Positions 12,116-22,564 of a DNA stretch of 64,000 nucleotides are shown piece after piece. The stretch is taken from assembly GCA_020747065.1 (NCBI GenBank), contig JAGMVK010000005.1, positions 1,426,001 to 1,490,000 on the forward strand, given 5' to 3'. Under the pieces are notes generated by a model. The model had not been told where the DNA came from, made no database searches, and worked only from the letters and a program-made list of their open reading frames with translations. The stretch is from Cadophora sp. MPI-SDFR-AT-0126 (lineage: Eukaryota > Ascomycota > Leotiomycetes > Helotiales > Ploettnerulaceae). How positions within the stretch are numbered: position 1 is the stretch's first letter; each line of letters opens with the position of its first letter. The position numbers were made by a program, and so were the translations under genes.

Positions 12116-13544
12116 ATGGCGTTGCCTCCAGCCCAGCCAGCATACATCCTGCGTGGTCATGGCTCTCAAATCCACTCGACCACGTTCATACGGTCGAACA
12201 GCCGGCTTGTCACTGGCGACGCAGATGGTTGGATAGTCATTTGGAGTCTGGCCACGAAGAGACCAGTTGCCGTCTGGAGACCCCATGAAGGTGCAATCCT
12301 TGGAGCCAGCGCCTGGGGCCGAGATAAACTCATCACGTGAGTCTGTTTCAAGCTTTAAGAATCATTTCCGTGGTTTAATATGTCTGTTGTTGCGAAGGTA
12401 CTATTATGGGAGAAGATGAGATCCCGCGTGTGTGCTGGAAATAGGAACAAATCGTAACGGATGTCAAATACTTGCCTACTCTACCCGACATGCCTCCCGA
12501 CATCACGCCGACTGTTGAGGCATTCTCTGTCTTTCTTGCCTATTTCGGGTCTCTTGCAATATACTTCTAACATTATTGCAGGCATGGCAAGGATAATAAA
12601 CTCATCGTATGGAAGCTATCAGAAGAGGACGAACCGTCCATGAGCATCGTGCTGCCGGTTGACGTGCCGCCAGAACCCCGGCGAGAACCATGGCTGCTCC
12701 ATGTGCTTCATGTCAACACGATGAACTTCTGCTCATTCGCGCAATCCCCATTGCAAAGCTCTGATGAAGAGCTATTGATAGCGGTACCCAACACCCTCAG
12801 CTCCGAAACCGTACGTCGGCATTCCTTTCTTCCCTTCTATCCGGACTACGCTCACCCTATCAGGTTGACATCTTCCATTTGCCATCGTCAAAGCGCATTC
12901 ATACTGTTCCTAGTCCACCTTCGTTCAAGGGTGGGATGGTGATGGCCGTATCGCTATTCTACCATCCCCAGACTGCCTGTCTGACAGTGCTCGCTGCCTA
13001 CGAAAGTGGCCATACGAGTGTCTCCCAACTAGCCAACTCAACTTGGTCTCACCTCTACACAGCCCAAGCACACACTCAACCCATCCTCTCCCTTGATGTT
13101 TCTGTTGCGAGGGATTTCTATCTCACTTCCTCTGCCGATGCGATAATCGCTAAGCACCCAATTCCCGTCGCAGTGGAAAATGTGATCATGGCTGTTGAAA
13201 GCATGCCCTTGAAAACACTCCAGTCGAAGCACGCCGGCCAGCAAAGTTTACGTATTCGTAACGACGGCAAGATTTTTGCGACAGCAGGCTGGGACGCCAG
13301 GGTCCGAGTCTATGGCACGAAGGGCATGAAGGAGTTAGCTGTGTTGAAATGGCACAAGGACGGTTGTTATTCCGTTGCCTTCGCCGATATTGAGAGCAAA
13401 GAAGACAGTGGAGAGGGTAAAGAGTTGATCAAGAGGGAGACTTCCATGACTGTCAAGGAAGAGAGATTATGGAAAGCTAAGACAGCGCATTGGCTTGCGG
13501 CTGGTAGTAAGGATGGGAAGATCAGCCTGTGGGACATTTATTGA
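12116..13544 (+). CDS. ASA1: ASTRA-associated protein 1, WD40 repeat protein
   Basis: Three exons: 12116-12336, 12582-12810 and 12864-13544, giving 376 residues. The N-terminus starts with [14 protein letters not shown], then [20 protein letters not shown] and [16 protein letters not shown], which are WD40 blades. The last exon ends in the blade [16 protein letters not shown]. This N-terminal signature and the overall length match ASA1, a subunit of the ASTRA complex (Tra1, Tti1, Tti2, Rvb1/2) linked to PIKK assembly and chromatin. The first intron is long (245 nt) compared with the others. The N-terminal start is supported by the in-frame ATG shortly after a C/A-rich leader. Confidence 0.88.
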
Positions 13545-13681
13545 ATCGGTCTTGCAGCGGTAACATGGCAAGCATCGGTACGCATCTGTCTTCACGCAAT
13601 CAAGAAAACGTTTGATTGTCATTTTTAAAAGTGCTGTCTTCCACGAGTGACACTGCATACAAAGCCCGAAGCAACCATGAC

Positions 13682-14578
13682 CTACATTACCGCAGGCAGC
13701 TCTGCGGCAGCAGCACGACAGAGATCCAAATACTCATTCGCCCTCCGAATCCACCCATCCAACTCCACGACCCACTGCCTGATACTACTGCTGTCCAGCC
13801 TCGTATCACAGAAAGCTCTCAATGGCGTCAACATCTCAATAGCTCTCGCTGTATCATTATACGTATCTGTCAAGATCTTTCCAGTCAAAGCTTTGCCAAC
13901 AACTGCGACTTTCGTATGAATCACCTCACTATCCAGTATCTTCCCAACGGCTTCCACAAACAGAGATCCACAGTCTGTTCTGGCGAGGTCCACCAGGGTT
14001 GCCATGCATATGTACACACGCCTTAATCGCAGCTGCCGGTAAGCATCCGCAATCAGCATTTGTTCCTGATACCCCTGGACGGTAGTTTCGTCAAAGGGAG
14101 CGAAGAGCAGCATGCGGCAATATTCCAGAGCCTCCCTCCGTTGATAGAACCCTGCCGTGGACATGAAGTCAGGGTCTTCGAAGGCGAGGTCGAAGGAGTG
14201 CTTGGCTTATATCCTGACAGCGCGATTCCAACGCAGCAGGTCACGCTGTCTGTCCAGTCTCTGGAGGTCGGGAGGTAGCTGTTGAAAGGCATTTATGACT
14301 GTCAAGTGCTGCACCTCTGCAGTTCTCAGGAAGGCCATGACTTTGTCCAGTGCCTCTTGTCGTTCGTTCAGCGTCTTGCCAGATGTTATGTATTGCAGCG
14401 TATCGACGACTTTCCCCAGGAATTGCCGCGACCCCACAGTTGTCTTCCAGAAATCCTCTTCGAAAACAAAGTTGTTGATGATGGTTCTCCCGACCTCTAT
14501 GTTCCGCCGCTCCACGCCGTTGAGCTGGAGACTGCATCGTTTCAAGTACTCCTGCAAAGTGGCTCTGAATTCGTTCAC
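13682..14578 (-). pseudogene. Helical protein of unknown function, interrupted by an in-frame stop
   Basis: Two halves lie in the same reading frame, separated only by a TAA at 14209-14207. The upstream half (14578-14210) reads NEFRATLQEYLKRC and runs to WNRAVRI. The downstream half (from 14206) reads AKHSFDLAFEDPDF, then QRREALEYCRMLLFAPF, and ends ELPAVM at 13682. Both halves look coding and are rich in predicted helix. No GT-AG pair of reasonable size removes the TAA in phase, and the upstream part has no ATG. A nonsense change in a once longer gene is the best explanation; a second 5' exon that I missed is possible. I do not recognise the family. It converges with ASA1 and directly follows the other damaged gene on the same strand. 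Confidence 0.55.
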
Positions 14579-14615
14579 ACGCGAATCGTGGTCGTAGATT
14601 CTATTGTAGCTTAAT

Positions 14616-16870
14616 TCATATATGTCTCCAAGACGGTTTGCCTGGTTTCAGACCGGTGTATTCGATCTTGATACCTTCTGTCAAGGTCCGAGCATGTAGC
14701 GCAGACCACCCGTAGAGAGCAATGCATGCTTCCTGTTCTCATTTCAGCAAACTGCTTCAAGGGGCATAATTCTTCAAAAGTTCAGTATTCACATACCCAG
14801 ACGTCAGCCTGTTGAATGTTTTCGAAGAATTCCGACTTAATGGGAAAGCAAATTTGAAATGTCTTTAGAGTAGGCGATGTTAAGATGGGCTCAATTGACC
14901 TTTTGGCGAATTGGGTGTTGCAGCTTTCCATGAAGAGCCAGTAGCCTATACTGCAATTTTTGAGGTCGGTAACTATATAAGTTCAGCTAAGCTTGCCAAT
15001 AACCATCAAGAATGGTTCATAAGTGGCAGGTCAGGTCATGTTTTGTAAGATCATGGACACTCACTCATTCGGTCGCCAACTCCGCCGAAGACCTGGGTCA
15101 GTGATGTTAGTGTTTATACAACTACCATCCCATTCCCACAGTGATGTTCAGCGTCTTTTCAGCATATTGCCGTTCGAATGGTGCAAAACCTGCACGTTAT
15201 ATCTGATGATGAGCTCGACAATACGAGATCATATACTCCACTCGGATCCTTCCAGTTGGTATCACCTCAAACAAAGTAATAACCCATAAGAGCAGCAAGT
15301 GAGTCAATCGATAGAGTGAAACAGATAGAAAGGGAATGCACCACTGCGAACGTTTGTGAAAAAAAGCTTAACTTACTGCGCGTTCCATCGCATATCCAAG
15401 TTCAGAAACAGTCTCGTTCTCGAAATAGGGCTCAGCTGAGTAGACCACCATTTCTCTGGCCATGACTACCATCCATAGAGCATGCTGGAGTTCCAATCAG
15501 TGCGGTGCTCCCAGCCATACTTGACGCCAAGTACATAACACTTACACAGAGCTCGTGAACAAGCGTGTTGGCTAGATTCCATTCACAGCCCATTCGTTCG
15601 CCTTTGTAAGAAATCAGTACAAATCATTTTTAGTCGTTTTTGAAACAGTGACTGGGACCAAGATGGGAACGGGATTAGATTCAAGAACTGAGGAAAATTT
15701 CCAGATCCCAAATTAATGAGTTTGTTAGGCTTGAACAAGACATACTGTCGGTCAGATCAGGTTGGAGAAGAGGCATGGCCAATTCCAATCTTGTCACAAT
15801 AGCGTCAGCAACGCTCTCTGTGCCGCTCCATGTGGCAATAGATTACAGCTATCTGGATGGTCTAAGTGAATGACTTACGCTACAAAACAGAATATCTTGT
15901 CATTACGATCACGCAAACCCCAGTTAGTGAGGGGCTCGGAGCACCTGTCCAAAGATCCTCAGTACGCTTGCTGAATCCAAGTTGAAAGTCTCCAATCATT
16001 ATCAAGTCCGAAACGAGATGTTGAAGTCCGATCCTTGTGTTTTTGATGGCTGCTGAGGTCATGGGACTGGTGGACTTGAGATTTCTCAAGTTATTTATGA
16101 TTAGAGGGTCGCTTTGGCTATCTTCTGGATGAATCCGGTTGTTGGAAATGGTCGTTATTGCGCGGTAGTCGAGGACGGCCGCAAACTAGACAGCACGTCA
16201 GCAATAAGTATTTATCGTAGACAGACTCTGGAGACTTCTCTCACCCATGGTAACATATGAAGACTCTGCATAACATGTGAAGCGATTTGGAGAGCTGGCA
16301 TTATAGCGTTCTTCACCAAATCATTCTCGTATACCCTTAGACATATGGACTTAGGTCAGTCACACAGAAATTCTACATGTAGCTGCACTTACAATTACCA
16401 CTCATTCCAAGGTGGTTGGGGAGGGGATATAGATGTCTCCTCTGGTGATGTCAAGGATGGCGCGCGCTCCCAGCGAGTACTCTGCAATAGGGGGTGCAAA
16501 GGGCGATGAGCTAATGTTCTTGGCTTCAGTCTGGCATTAGTAACAACATCAAGATCCACTAGCTCTTGCATGGTAAATCCTTTCAGGAATCGTCGCTGAA
16601 ATTTCTGGGCGCTGGTGTTGTATGATTGCTTAGCTGGTGAGAGCTCAGGAATCGTGGGCAGAGATGGGAATGTTGGCGCGACAGGAGTGACTTTCTGAGA
16701 GTTAGTTCTAATTGTCACCACGGTCTAATCTCGATTCTTGGAGATACTCGTCCAACAAGATGGTATCAGACCATTGGAGACACAAGTGAGAGTTACATAC
16801 AGCCTGTATTGCCAGTATCAGAAGTGGCATATCTTGGCGGCCAAGGAGTAGGGCCTGGCTGATTGGCCAT
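14616..16870 (-). pseudogene. Putative HExxH metalloprotease-like gene with an apparent 1-nt frameshift
   Basis: Ten exons can be spliced: 16870-16801, 16690-16399, 16335-16245, 16185-15879, 15789-15746, 15601-15546, 15484-15377, 15092-15065, 14945-14797 and 14732-14616. All have GT-AG borders, and all join in phase except inside the fourth exon, where the frame must shift by one base between about 15925 and 15945. The product would be about 420 residues. The start is MANQPGPTPWPP. Exons 6 and 7 join into NTLVHELCHALW, an exact HExxH zinc-protease signature, followed about 27 residues later by SELGYAMER, where the Glu could be the third ligand of a gluzincin. No signal peptide is visible. The 284-nt intron before exon 8 is the weakest part of the model. 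I cannot name the family. Confidence 0.6.
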
Positions 16871-17476
16871 AATTACCAAATCTGCAAAACTCAAATCGTG
16901 TCACAAACCTTGAAAATAACTTCCTCAATATCATTGTTCCTTGATACTAAAAACCAACTTGACTGGAATTTCCAATGTTCTTTGTTGAAAACGCAATAAG
17001 CGGTGATGATTGTAGAGGTTTGGTCACAACGGAAGCGGAACACAGACAAGGAAATTGAGCATCTGGACTAACTTTCAAAGAACAATTACTTACCCCATCT
17101 CGATATCCGATACTAACTCCAAATTATTAGAGTGGCTTGACTTTCTCCCTGTATAATGCATCGAATGGAGAATGTTTCAGGAGTTTGTAAGTGAACGCAA
17201 CCTCACCAACGGTAGGATATCAAAGGCGCCTGCGTCTGGAGGAAGGAGCTTTGAAGGAGACCAGACAGCAGAATAAACATGACTTGAAATGCAAAATCCC
17301 AGCTCGGTGATACATGCAGATTGCTGGAAGGAGTACATGACCACCTTGAAGGAAATGAAGGCTTTCTCGAATTACCAAAGCAGCTTTCAGAAATACCTGT
17401 AATATTGAAGTGGAATAACGCTGGAAGAATATCAATCGTGCTAGTATATGGCCTGTATTCGTTGGAGCATTTCAGT
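16871..17476. other. Intergenic, upstream of the HExxH gene and 3' of ESF2
   Basis: No supported gene. It should contain the promoter of the damaged minus-strand gene. Frames on the plus strand around 17320-17880 only mirror ESF2. Confidence 0.5.
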
Positions 17477-18445
17477 CTAAAAGATCTTGCTCAAGACTCT
17501 CTTCACTTGCTCGGGCTGGTCTTCTGGCCGCCTTCTCGTTGCCACTGGTGTCTGCTTGAAATGTCGTGCTCGTTCTCCACCCTTCGTTTCTGCCTGGGGG
17601 CCCTCAGAAGTCTCGCCTGTCCCTTCAATATTCTTTCTCCTCTTCGCAGCTTTCTTAGCTTCCATGCCTTCCAACATCTTCGCCCTCTCCACGTTCTGTA
17701 CGAACTCCTTGTTCTCCTTCGTAGTCTTGCTTATCTCTGCTCTCATTCTGCTTGCGCGCTCCGCATTCTCCGAGGCGATTTGCTCCGTCAGGTTGTTCCA
17801 TTTAAAGCCCTTCAAGTAGAGCAAATTCCACACGTCGTCGTGATAGTATGTACCTTTTTTTCCGCCAATTGTCTTTGCGTTTAACAGCTCGCAAACATGC
17901 TTTGCGTGGACCTTATTGACAAACTCAACCCATCCATCGACGAACGATCTCTTCTTGTTCCCTCCGTTACGGACTCGACGTGTATGCGATGCGGGGTCTT
18001 CAGGCGTCATGAAGATGCGGTTGATAGGACCGTATGGCTCGAGGAGTGATCTGAGTTTTTGTGGCTTCATAAAGGGTGGTATGCGGGACAGGTAGACTAC
18101 GCCGGATTTCTTAATCGCTGCAGCAGTTGCAACGAGATTTTTCTTTGACAGAGGTTTGGATACGCCGGGCAATTCCGTCATATCGCCTGTGGAACGGAAT
18201 TTCTTCTTTGACACTTTCGTCTCTTTTTGTTCGTCCTGGTCCGCCGTGTTATCCTTCTCCTCCTCCCCCTCAAGGTCGTCATGTAGCTCGTCTTCATCCT
18301 CGTCGCTGATATCACTGTCCACTTTCCTTCGCTTGGAATTTCTGCCACCCTTCTTTACATCCTCAATCTCCGAGTCATAGCCTTGACTTTGATCGTCTTC
18401 GCTGTCGTCCGCGTCCAGGAATTCGTTGTGTTTTCGAGTCGTCAT
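17477..18445 (-). CDS. ESF2: Pre-rRNA processing factor Esf2 (ABT1 family)
   Basis: A single exon of 322 residues starts at the ATG at 18445 (MTTRKHNEFLD). Upstream in-frame codons contain no earlier ATG. The N-terminal third is acidic and Lys-rich. The RRM-type domain starts at GVVYLSRIPPFMKPQKLRSL and continues through VDGWVEFVNKVHAKHV to GTYYHDDVWNLLYLKGFKW, the diagnostic Esf2/ABT1 block. The C-terminus is basic. Esf2 works in the nucleolus in the small-subunit processome, where it binds U3-associated pre-18S RNA and stimulates the helicase Dbp8. It is divergent from the aldehyde dehydrogenase gene. Confidence 0.92.
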   Translation of the reverse strand: MTTRKHNEFLDADDSEDDQSQGYDSEIEDVKKGGRNSKRRKVDSDISDEDEDELHDDLEGEEEKDNTADQDEQKETKVSKKKFRSTGDMTELPGVSKPLSKKNLVATAAAIKKSGVVYLSRIPPFMKPQKLRSLLEPYGPINRIFMTPEDPASHTRRVRNGGNKKRSFVDGWVEFVNKVHAKHVCELLNAKTIGGKKGTYYHDDVWNLLYLKGFKWNNLTEQIASENAERASRMRAEISKTTKENKEFVQNVERAKMLEGMEAKKAAKRRKNIEGTGETSEGPQAETKGGERARHFKQTPVATRRRPEDQPEQVKRVLSKIF

Positions 18446-18708
18446 TGCGTGTGGTGATTTGATTTGGACTGGATGCGACAAGCACGAGGAAAGTTTTTGG
18501 ATCGCTGGAAATAAGGTTTGGAGGCCACGGGACCCCTGTAGTCGGCAACAAATCGGGCGGAAAGCAGCCCTTGGCGGGGTATGTCATATCTTGGTAGTGG
18601 GGTGCACTGAATAATGAATCGTGTGTGCAGAAGGCGCAACAACATTTATCCCACTCTGATTTGGGTTTTCTTCCTCTTTTATTTCAACAACCATTCCAAC
18701 CTTCCAAA
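18446..18708. promoter_or_regulatory. Divergent promoter between ESF2 and aldehyde dehydrogenase
   Basis: These 263 nt separate the two start codons. The side facing the dehydrogenase ends in a pyrimidine-rich leader (TTTTCTTCCTCTTTTATTTC), common just upstream of fungal start sites. Confidence 0.5.
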
Positions 18709-20213
18709 ATGTCTGTCGAAACAATCACCACCATCTCTCCGACCACCAACAAGCCAGTTCTGACCAGGACCGGCATCTCTGCCTCTGATCTACAGCTGCT
18801 TCCAAAGGTGGCAACTGAGGCCTTCCTCAGCTTTCGAAAAACCTCACTGGCAGATAGACAAGCCATTGTGAAGAAAGCGCTGCAGCTCTTGGAGGCCAAG
18901 CAAGATGTGTTGGCAAAGGAGTTGACGGAGCAAATGGGCCGACCCATTGCATACACGGCCAAAGAAGTGACAACTGCGGTCAAGAGAGGGGAGTATCTTT
19001 TAAAGATCAGCGAAGATACCTTAAAGGATACAGATGGCGAGGCAGAAAAGGGATTCAAGAGATTCATTCGGAAAGTTCCAGTGGGACCAGTTCTTATTCT
19101 ATTCGCATGGAATGTGTGTAGACGACAACCAAGTATCCAAGATTCTAGCTGATTTTTTTGCAGTACCCGTATTTGATCCTAATGAACTCTCTCATACCCG
19201 CCCTTCTCACCGGAAACTCTGTTATACTAAAACCTTCACCGCAAACCCCAACCATCGTCGAACACATATCCTCCATATTCACAGAAGCCGGACTTCCCTC
19301 CAACGTGATTCAATATTTCCACTGTGGCTCACCCACAACCATCGAAGCCATCGTCAGAGATCCGCAAGTCGCTCTTGTTTGCTTCACTGGATCCGTTACT
19401 GGAGGCCTTGCTGTACAAAAGGCAGCAGCAGATCGTGTCGTTGGTGTTGGCCTGGAACTTGGTGGCAAGGATCCGGCGTACATTCGATCAGATGTTGATA
19501 TTGCATGGGCAGCTGAAGAGATTGTCGATGGAGCTATATTCAACTCTGGCCAAAGTTGCTGCAGCTTAGAGCGAGTCTATGTTGACGAGAAGATCCACGA
19601 CCAATTTGTCGAAGCTGTGCAGAAGGTTCTTGCGGGATACAAGCTCGGCGATCCCTTTGACAAAGGAACACATGTTGGACCGGTGATCTCAAAACGCTCA
19701 AAAGAAGCAATCGAAGCCCATATCAAGGATGCACTGGACAAGGGTGCAAAGGATGCGACTCCGGACAATGAATCGTTCAAGTCGCCTCCACCTGACGGCA
19801 ATTTTGTCAAGCCGACGCTTTTGACAAATGTAAATCATGAGATGGTGGTTATGACAGAGGAGACCTTCGGGCCTGTTATTCCTGTTATGAAGGTCAAGAG
19901 TGACTCGGAGGCCGTTAATTTGATGAACGATAGCGAATTCGGCCTGACGGCCTCGATTTGGACAAAGGACACCGCCAAAGGGGCTGAGTTAGCGGAAGAT
20001 GTTGACGCAGGGACGGTATTTGTCAATAGATGTGATTTTCCAAGTCCGGTAAGATCTACATATCCCTTTGTTACGATCCACAGGGCTGACTTTTTGCAGG
20101 ATCTTGCGTGGACGGGCTGGAAGAACTCTGGAAGGGGCCAAACCCTGAGTAAATTTGGATTTGACCAATTTGTGAAACTGAAGAGTTTCCACGTCAAAGA
20201 CTACCCCAAGTAG
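18709..20213 (+). CDS. NAD(P)-dependent aldehyde dehydrogenase
   Basis: Three exons: 18709-19113, 19164-20048 and 20100-20213, giving 467 residues. The ALDH fold is clear: VPVGPVLILFAWNYP, cofactor-binding GNSVILKPSPQTP, FTGSVTGG, the general base in LELGGKDPAYI (Glu near 233), and the nucleophile in FNSGQSCCS (Cys near 267). The C-terminal block EETFGPVIPVMK and FGLTASIWTKD are also present. The length is slightly below the usual 480-500. It resembles succinate-semialdehyde or general aldehyde dehydrogenases; the substrate is not determined. No targeting signal is visible, so a cytosolic enzyme is likely. The second intron falls just before DLAWTGWKNSGRG. Confidence 0.92.
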
Positions 20214-21302
20214 AATAAGATCTTCGCCGACCTGGGCCCGGCAACCAGAGATTTTTTCAGTGACACCAGGTTTCAGAAGCACATTTTAGGATTCGGCGTT
20301 GGTGACCTAGATATGGCCAATAGAAAGGGGAGTTCGTTTCAACTTTGCCCTTTCAAACTGTGGAGTCTCAACATCATATGTGGCCTGAAGTAGTAGCATC
20401 AATGAAACATGAATTTTTATCAATAATCGACATTCACAGCTTTCGCAGATACCGTGGTTGCACACAGGGATATGGAGAATGTTCCGCTCGCTTAAACATC
20501 CCTTGGACAACACGATTGGTTGCTTTCCCCTGAACAGCATCCCTTGCTGCGGATAACTTACAGGTTGATACACCTTGCCACTAGAGATGAGGACTTTGGA
20601 AATTGTTGTACAAGATAAGCTTTCCCCTGCATGGTCCTAGGTAATCATTACATTTCCCATCCATTCCCGGAACCCTCCCTGCGGGATATTGGCCCCCCCC
20701 CCCCAACACGTTCTCGCCACTTTCATGGCCCAAGATTCTGCATCAGCATCGTGCTGATATGTTTCCTCAGCCGCAGTACTACTCCGTACGAGCAGAGAAT
20801 TCAGGCACCAAGGTTTTCCATTCCAAGTGGACTTTATCAGCCATGCCAACCCATCCCCGGTGCAAGGAGTAGTCGCTTGTATCATGGCTCGTACTATCCG
20901 TTGCTCCTTGGTCGCCCTGAGAATGGCAAGGCTTGCGCCACGGGATGTCTACGTATTGTTACACTGACTCTTACTAATTTCTTGCTCTGATATCGCGTTG
21001 CCCCTAGCAGCACATCCATCTTACTCAGAAATCCTCTACAATCATGCCTCAGTATATATACTTCAGTATCCGCACATTTGAAGCGGAGTATACACAGCGC
21101 GGTTAGATAATCTGCAATTACTCTTATTTTTGGCGGTCTTTGTTATCCTGTCTTTGCCTCTCGTTCAATCTTGTCTTTTAGTCGTCGTTTTATCAGCCAG
21201 CGTCTCTGTCTCCATTTCACAGTCATTCCATACCTGTTCAACCAACCAGACATATACCTATCAAAGATCCTGTCACCATATTATTGCTATCTGCTCAGAA
21301 AA
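20214..21302. other. Intergenic with promoter and pyrimidine-rich leader of the next gene
   Basis: Apart from a C homopolymer near 20693-20703, I see no gene. The last 250 nt carry a TATA box at 21053-21060 and a C/T-rich leader before the ATG at 21303. Confidence 0.5.
21053..21060 (+). promoter_or_regulatory. TATA box upstream of the small gene at 21303
   Basis: The sequence TATATATA lies about 240 nt upstream of the start codon and is followed by a pyrimidine-rich tract. It is one of the few clear TATA elements in the window. The spacing would leave a leader of roughly 200 nt. Confidence 0.5.
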
Positions 21303-21751
21303 ATGACGCCCTTACCACAAATTCACAACTTCTTTTCGGACATCGGGAATAGATGCCGTCAAGTGCTCTGTCTAAAATCACCTCCGCCCCCGAAAGCCAT
21401 CGAGATCGTACGTTTCAAAGTACAGCTGCTGATAGTGCCTACTAACGGAAACTCCAGAGTGCTCCCTTCAATTTCAAAGAAGGTCCAGCAATACATTTCC
21501 CGGGCTACAGCGAAGACGAGTAAGCCACAGTAATCCAAGCCAACAAATCTGCCAATCGATCTCTGACCAAATGCAGTATCTCTCTCATGCGAGAGAAAGC
21601 CCTCGCCTCTACCGCGGTTGTCGAAGATGGAAGATTTGATTATCACACGAAACGAGTGGTCCCTAGGTCACAAGGAGGCTCATTCAGTTGTGGGCTTGGA
21701 GAGAGGGTGGTGTATCATGCTAGAAGAGTCAGTAAAGGGCGTCTGTATTGA
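21303..21751 (+). CDS. Small three-exon protein of unknown function
   Basis: Three exons: 21303-21407, 21458-21519 and 21577-21751, giving 113 residues. Both introns (50 and 57 nt) have GT-AG borders and keep phase. The protein starts MTPLPQIHNFFSDIG, has a short Pro-rich stretch (SPPPPKAIEI), and across the junctions reads FKEGPAIHFPGYSEDD and ISLMREKALASTAVVEDG. The smooth continuity of sequence across two splice sites, with a TATA box upstream, makes a real gene likely. I believe similar short proteins occur in related fungi but cannot name the family. There is no signal peptide or membrane segment. The C-terminus is basic (HARRVSKGRLY). Confidence 0.68.
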
Positions 21752-22564
21752 ATATAGGACCGCTCGAAGGATAATGTTGGAAAGCCTGGGGACCAACTAT
21801 CGGGGCTCTAGGAGTTCGGGGAGCTCTTGGAGGTTGGTGGAGACTGTAATATTAGAAAAGCTTAAATATTCTCTTCGGTTGGCTCAGTACATCGTAGGAG
21901 GATAGATGTCATTGATGCCAGATGTTTAATCAATAAATTTTCCCTCTGCAAACCAAAACATCCAAGGCAATTTATCGCGCGGGATTTAGTGTTTCTGTAA
22001 CCGTGGGACCATATTTGACGTGCATGGCAGACTGTAAGAGCTACATGACCTTTAGAAGACATACCTTACTTCGCAATCCATACCGCTGCCTGTGGAGAGT
22101 CCCGTGGTGCATGTCATTGCATGAGACTTGGAAAAGATCTACGTATGTAGGTATCGTTTGTCTACCATTGTACACGAAATTGCCAACGTTCCACTACATG
22201 TTTGATAACCGGGTTGCTGGGACATCTTGTGTCATGTGAGTCCCTAAAGCACTTCAAAGCACCAATATCACAACGAGATGAGTAATTAGTAATACGAGAT
22301 CTTTGGGTCAAGTACCACAGATACTTGCAGAATCTGAATCACTTCCTCGACATTCCAAATATCACGAAACAATAATAAAATTTCATAAAGCAACAAAAGA
22401 TAGTCACTGTAGGCGAATAGAATAAGAAGATGGCGATGACTCTAGGCTGTCGAATCTTGTGAATTTCTGGGTACATTAGGATAGCAGAATCATGGGTATC
22501 TCCCATAGCGCCATCCTGACTCCCAAACTTCCAATTCAATGCCCCGCAGTGTTTCACTGTGCTT
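21752..22564. other. Intergenic, no gene seen
   Basis: A moderately AT-rich stretch of about 0.8 kb between a plus-strand and a minus-strand gene, so probably both 3' regions. No repeats or RNA genes recognised. Confidence 0.5.

Noticed and set aside
14611..14754. An alternative last exon of the HExxH gene starting at 14754 and ending at TAA 14611
   Set aside because: It also keeps phase, but the exon starting at 14732 gives a more natural protein (ALYGWSALHARTLTEG) and a better acceptor context.
15093..15376. An extra exon inside the 284-nt intron reading WCIPFLSVSLYRL
   Set aside because: It joins in phase upstream but runs into a stop without a usable donor, whereas skipping it gives AMERAVFGGVGDRM in phase.
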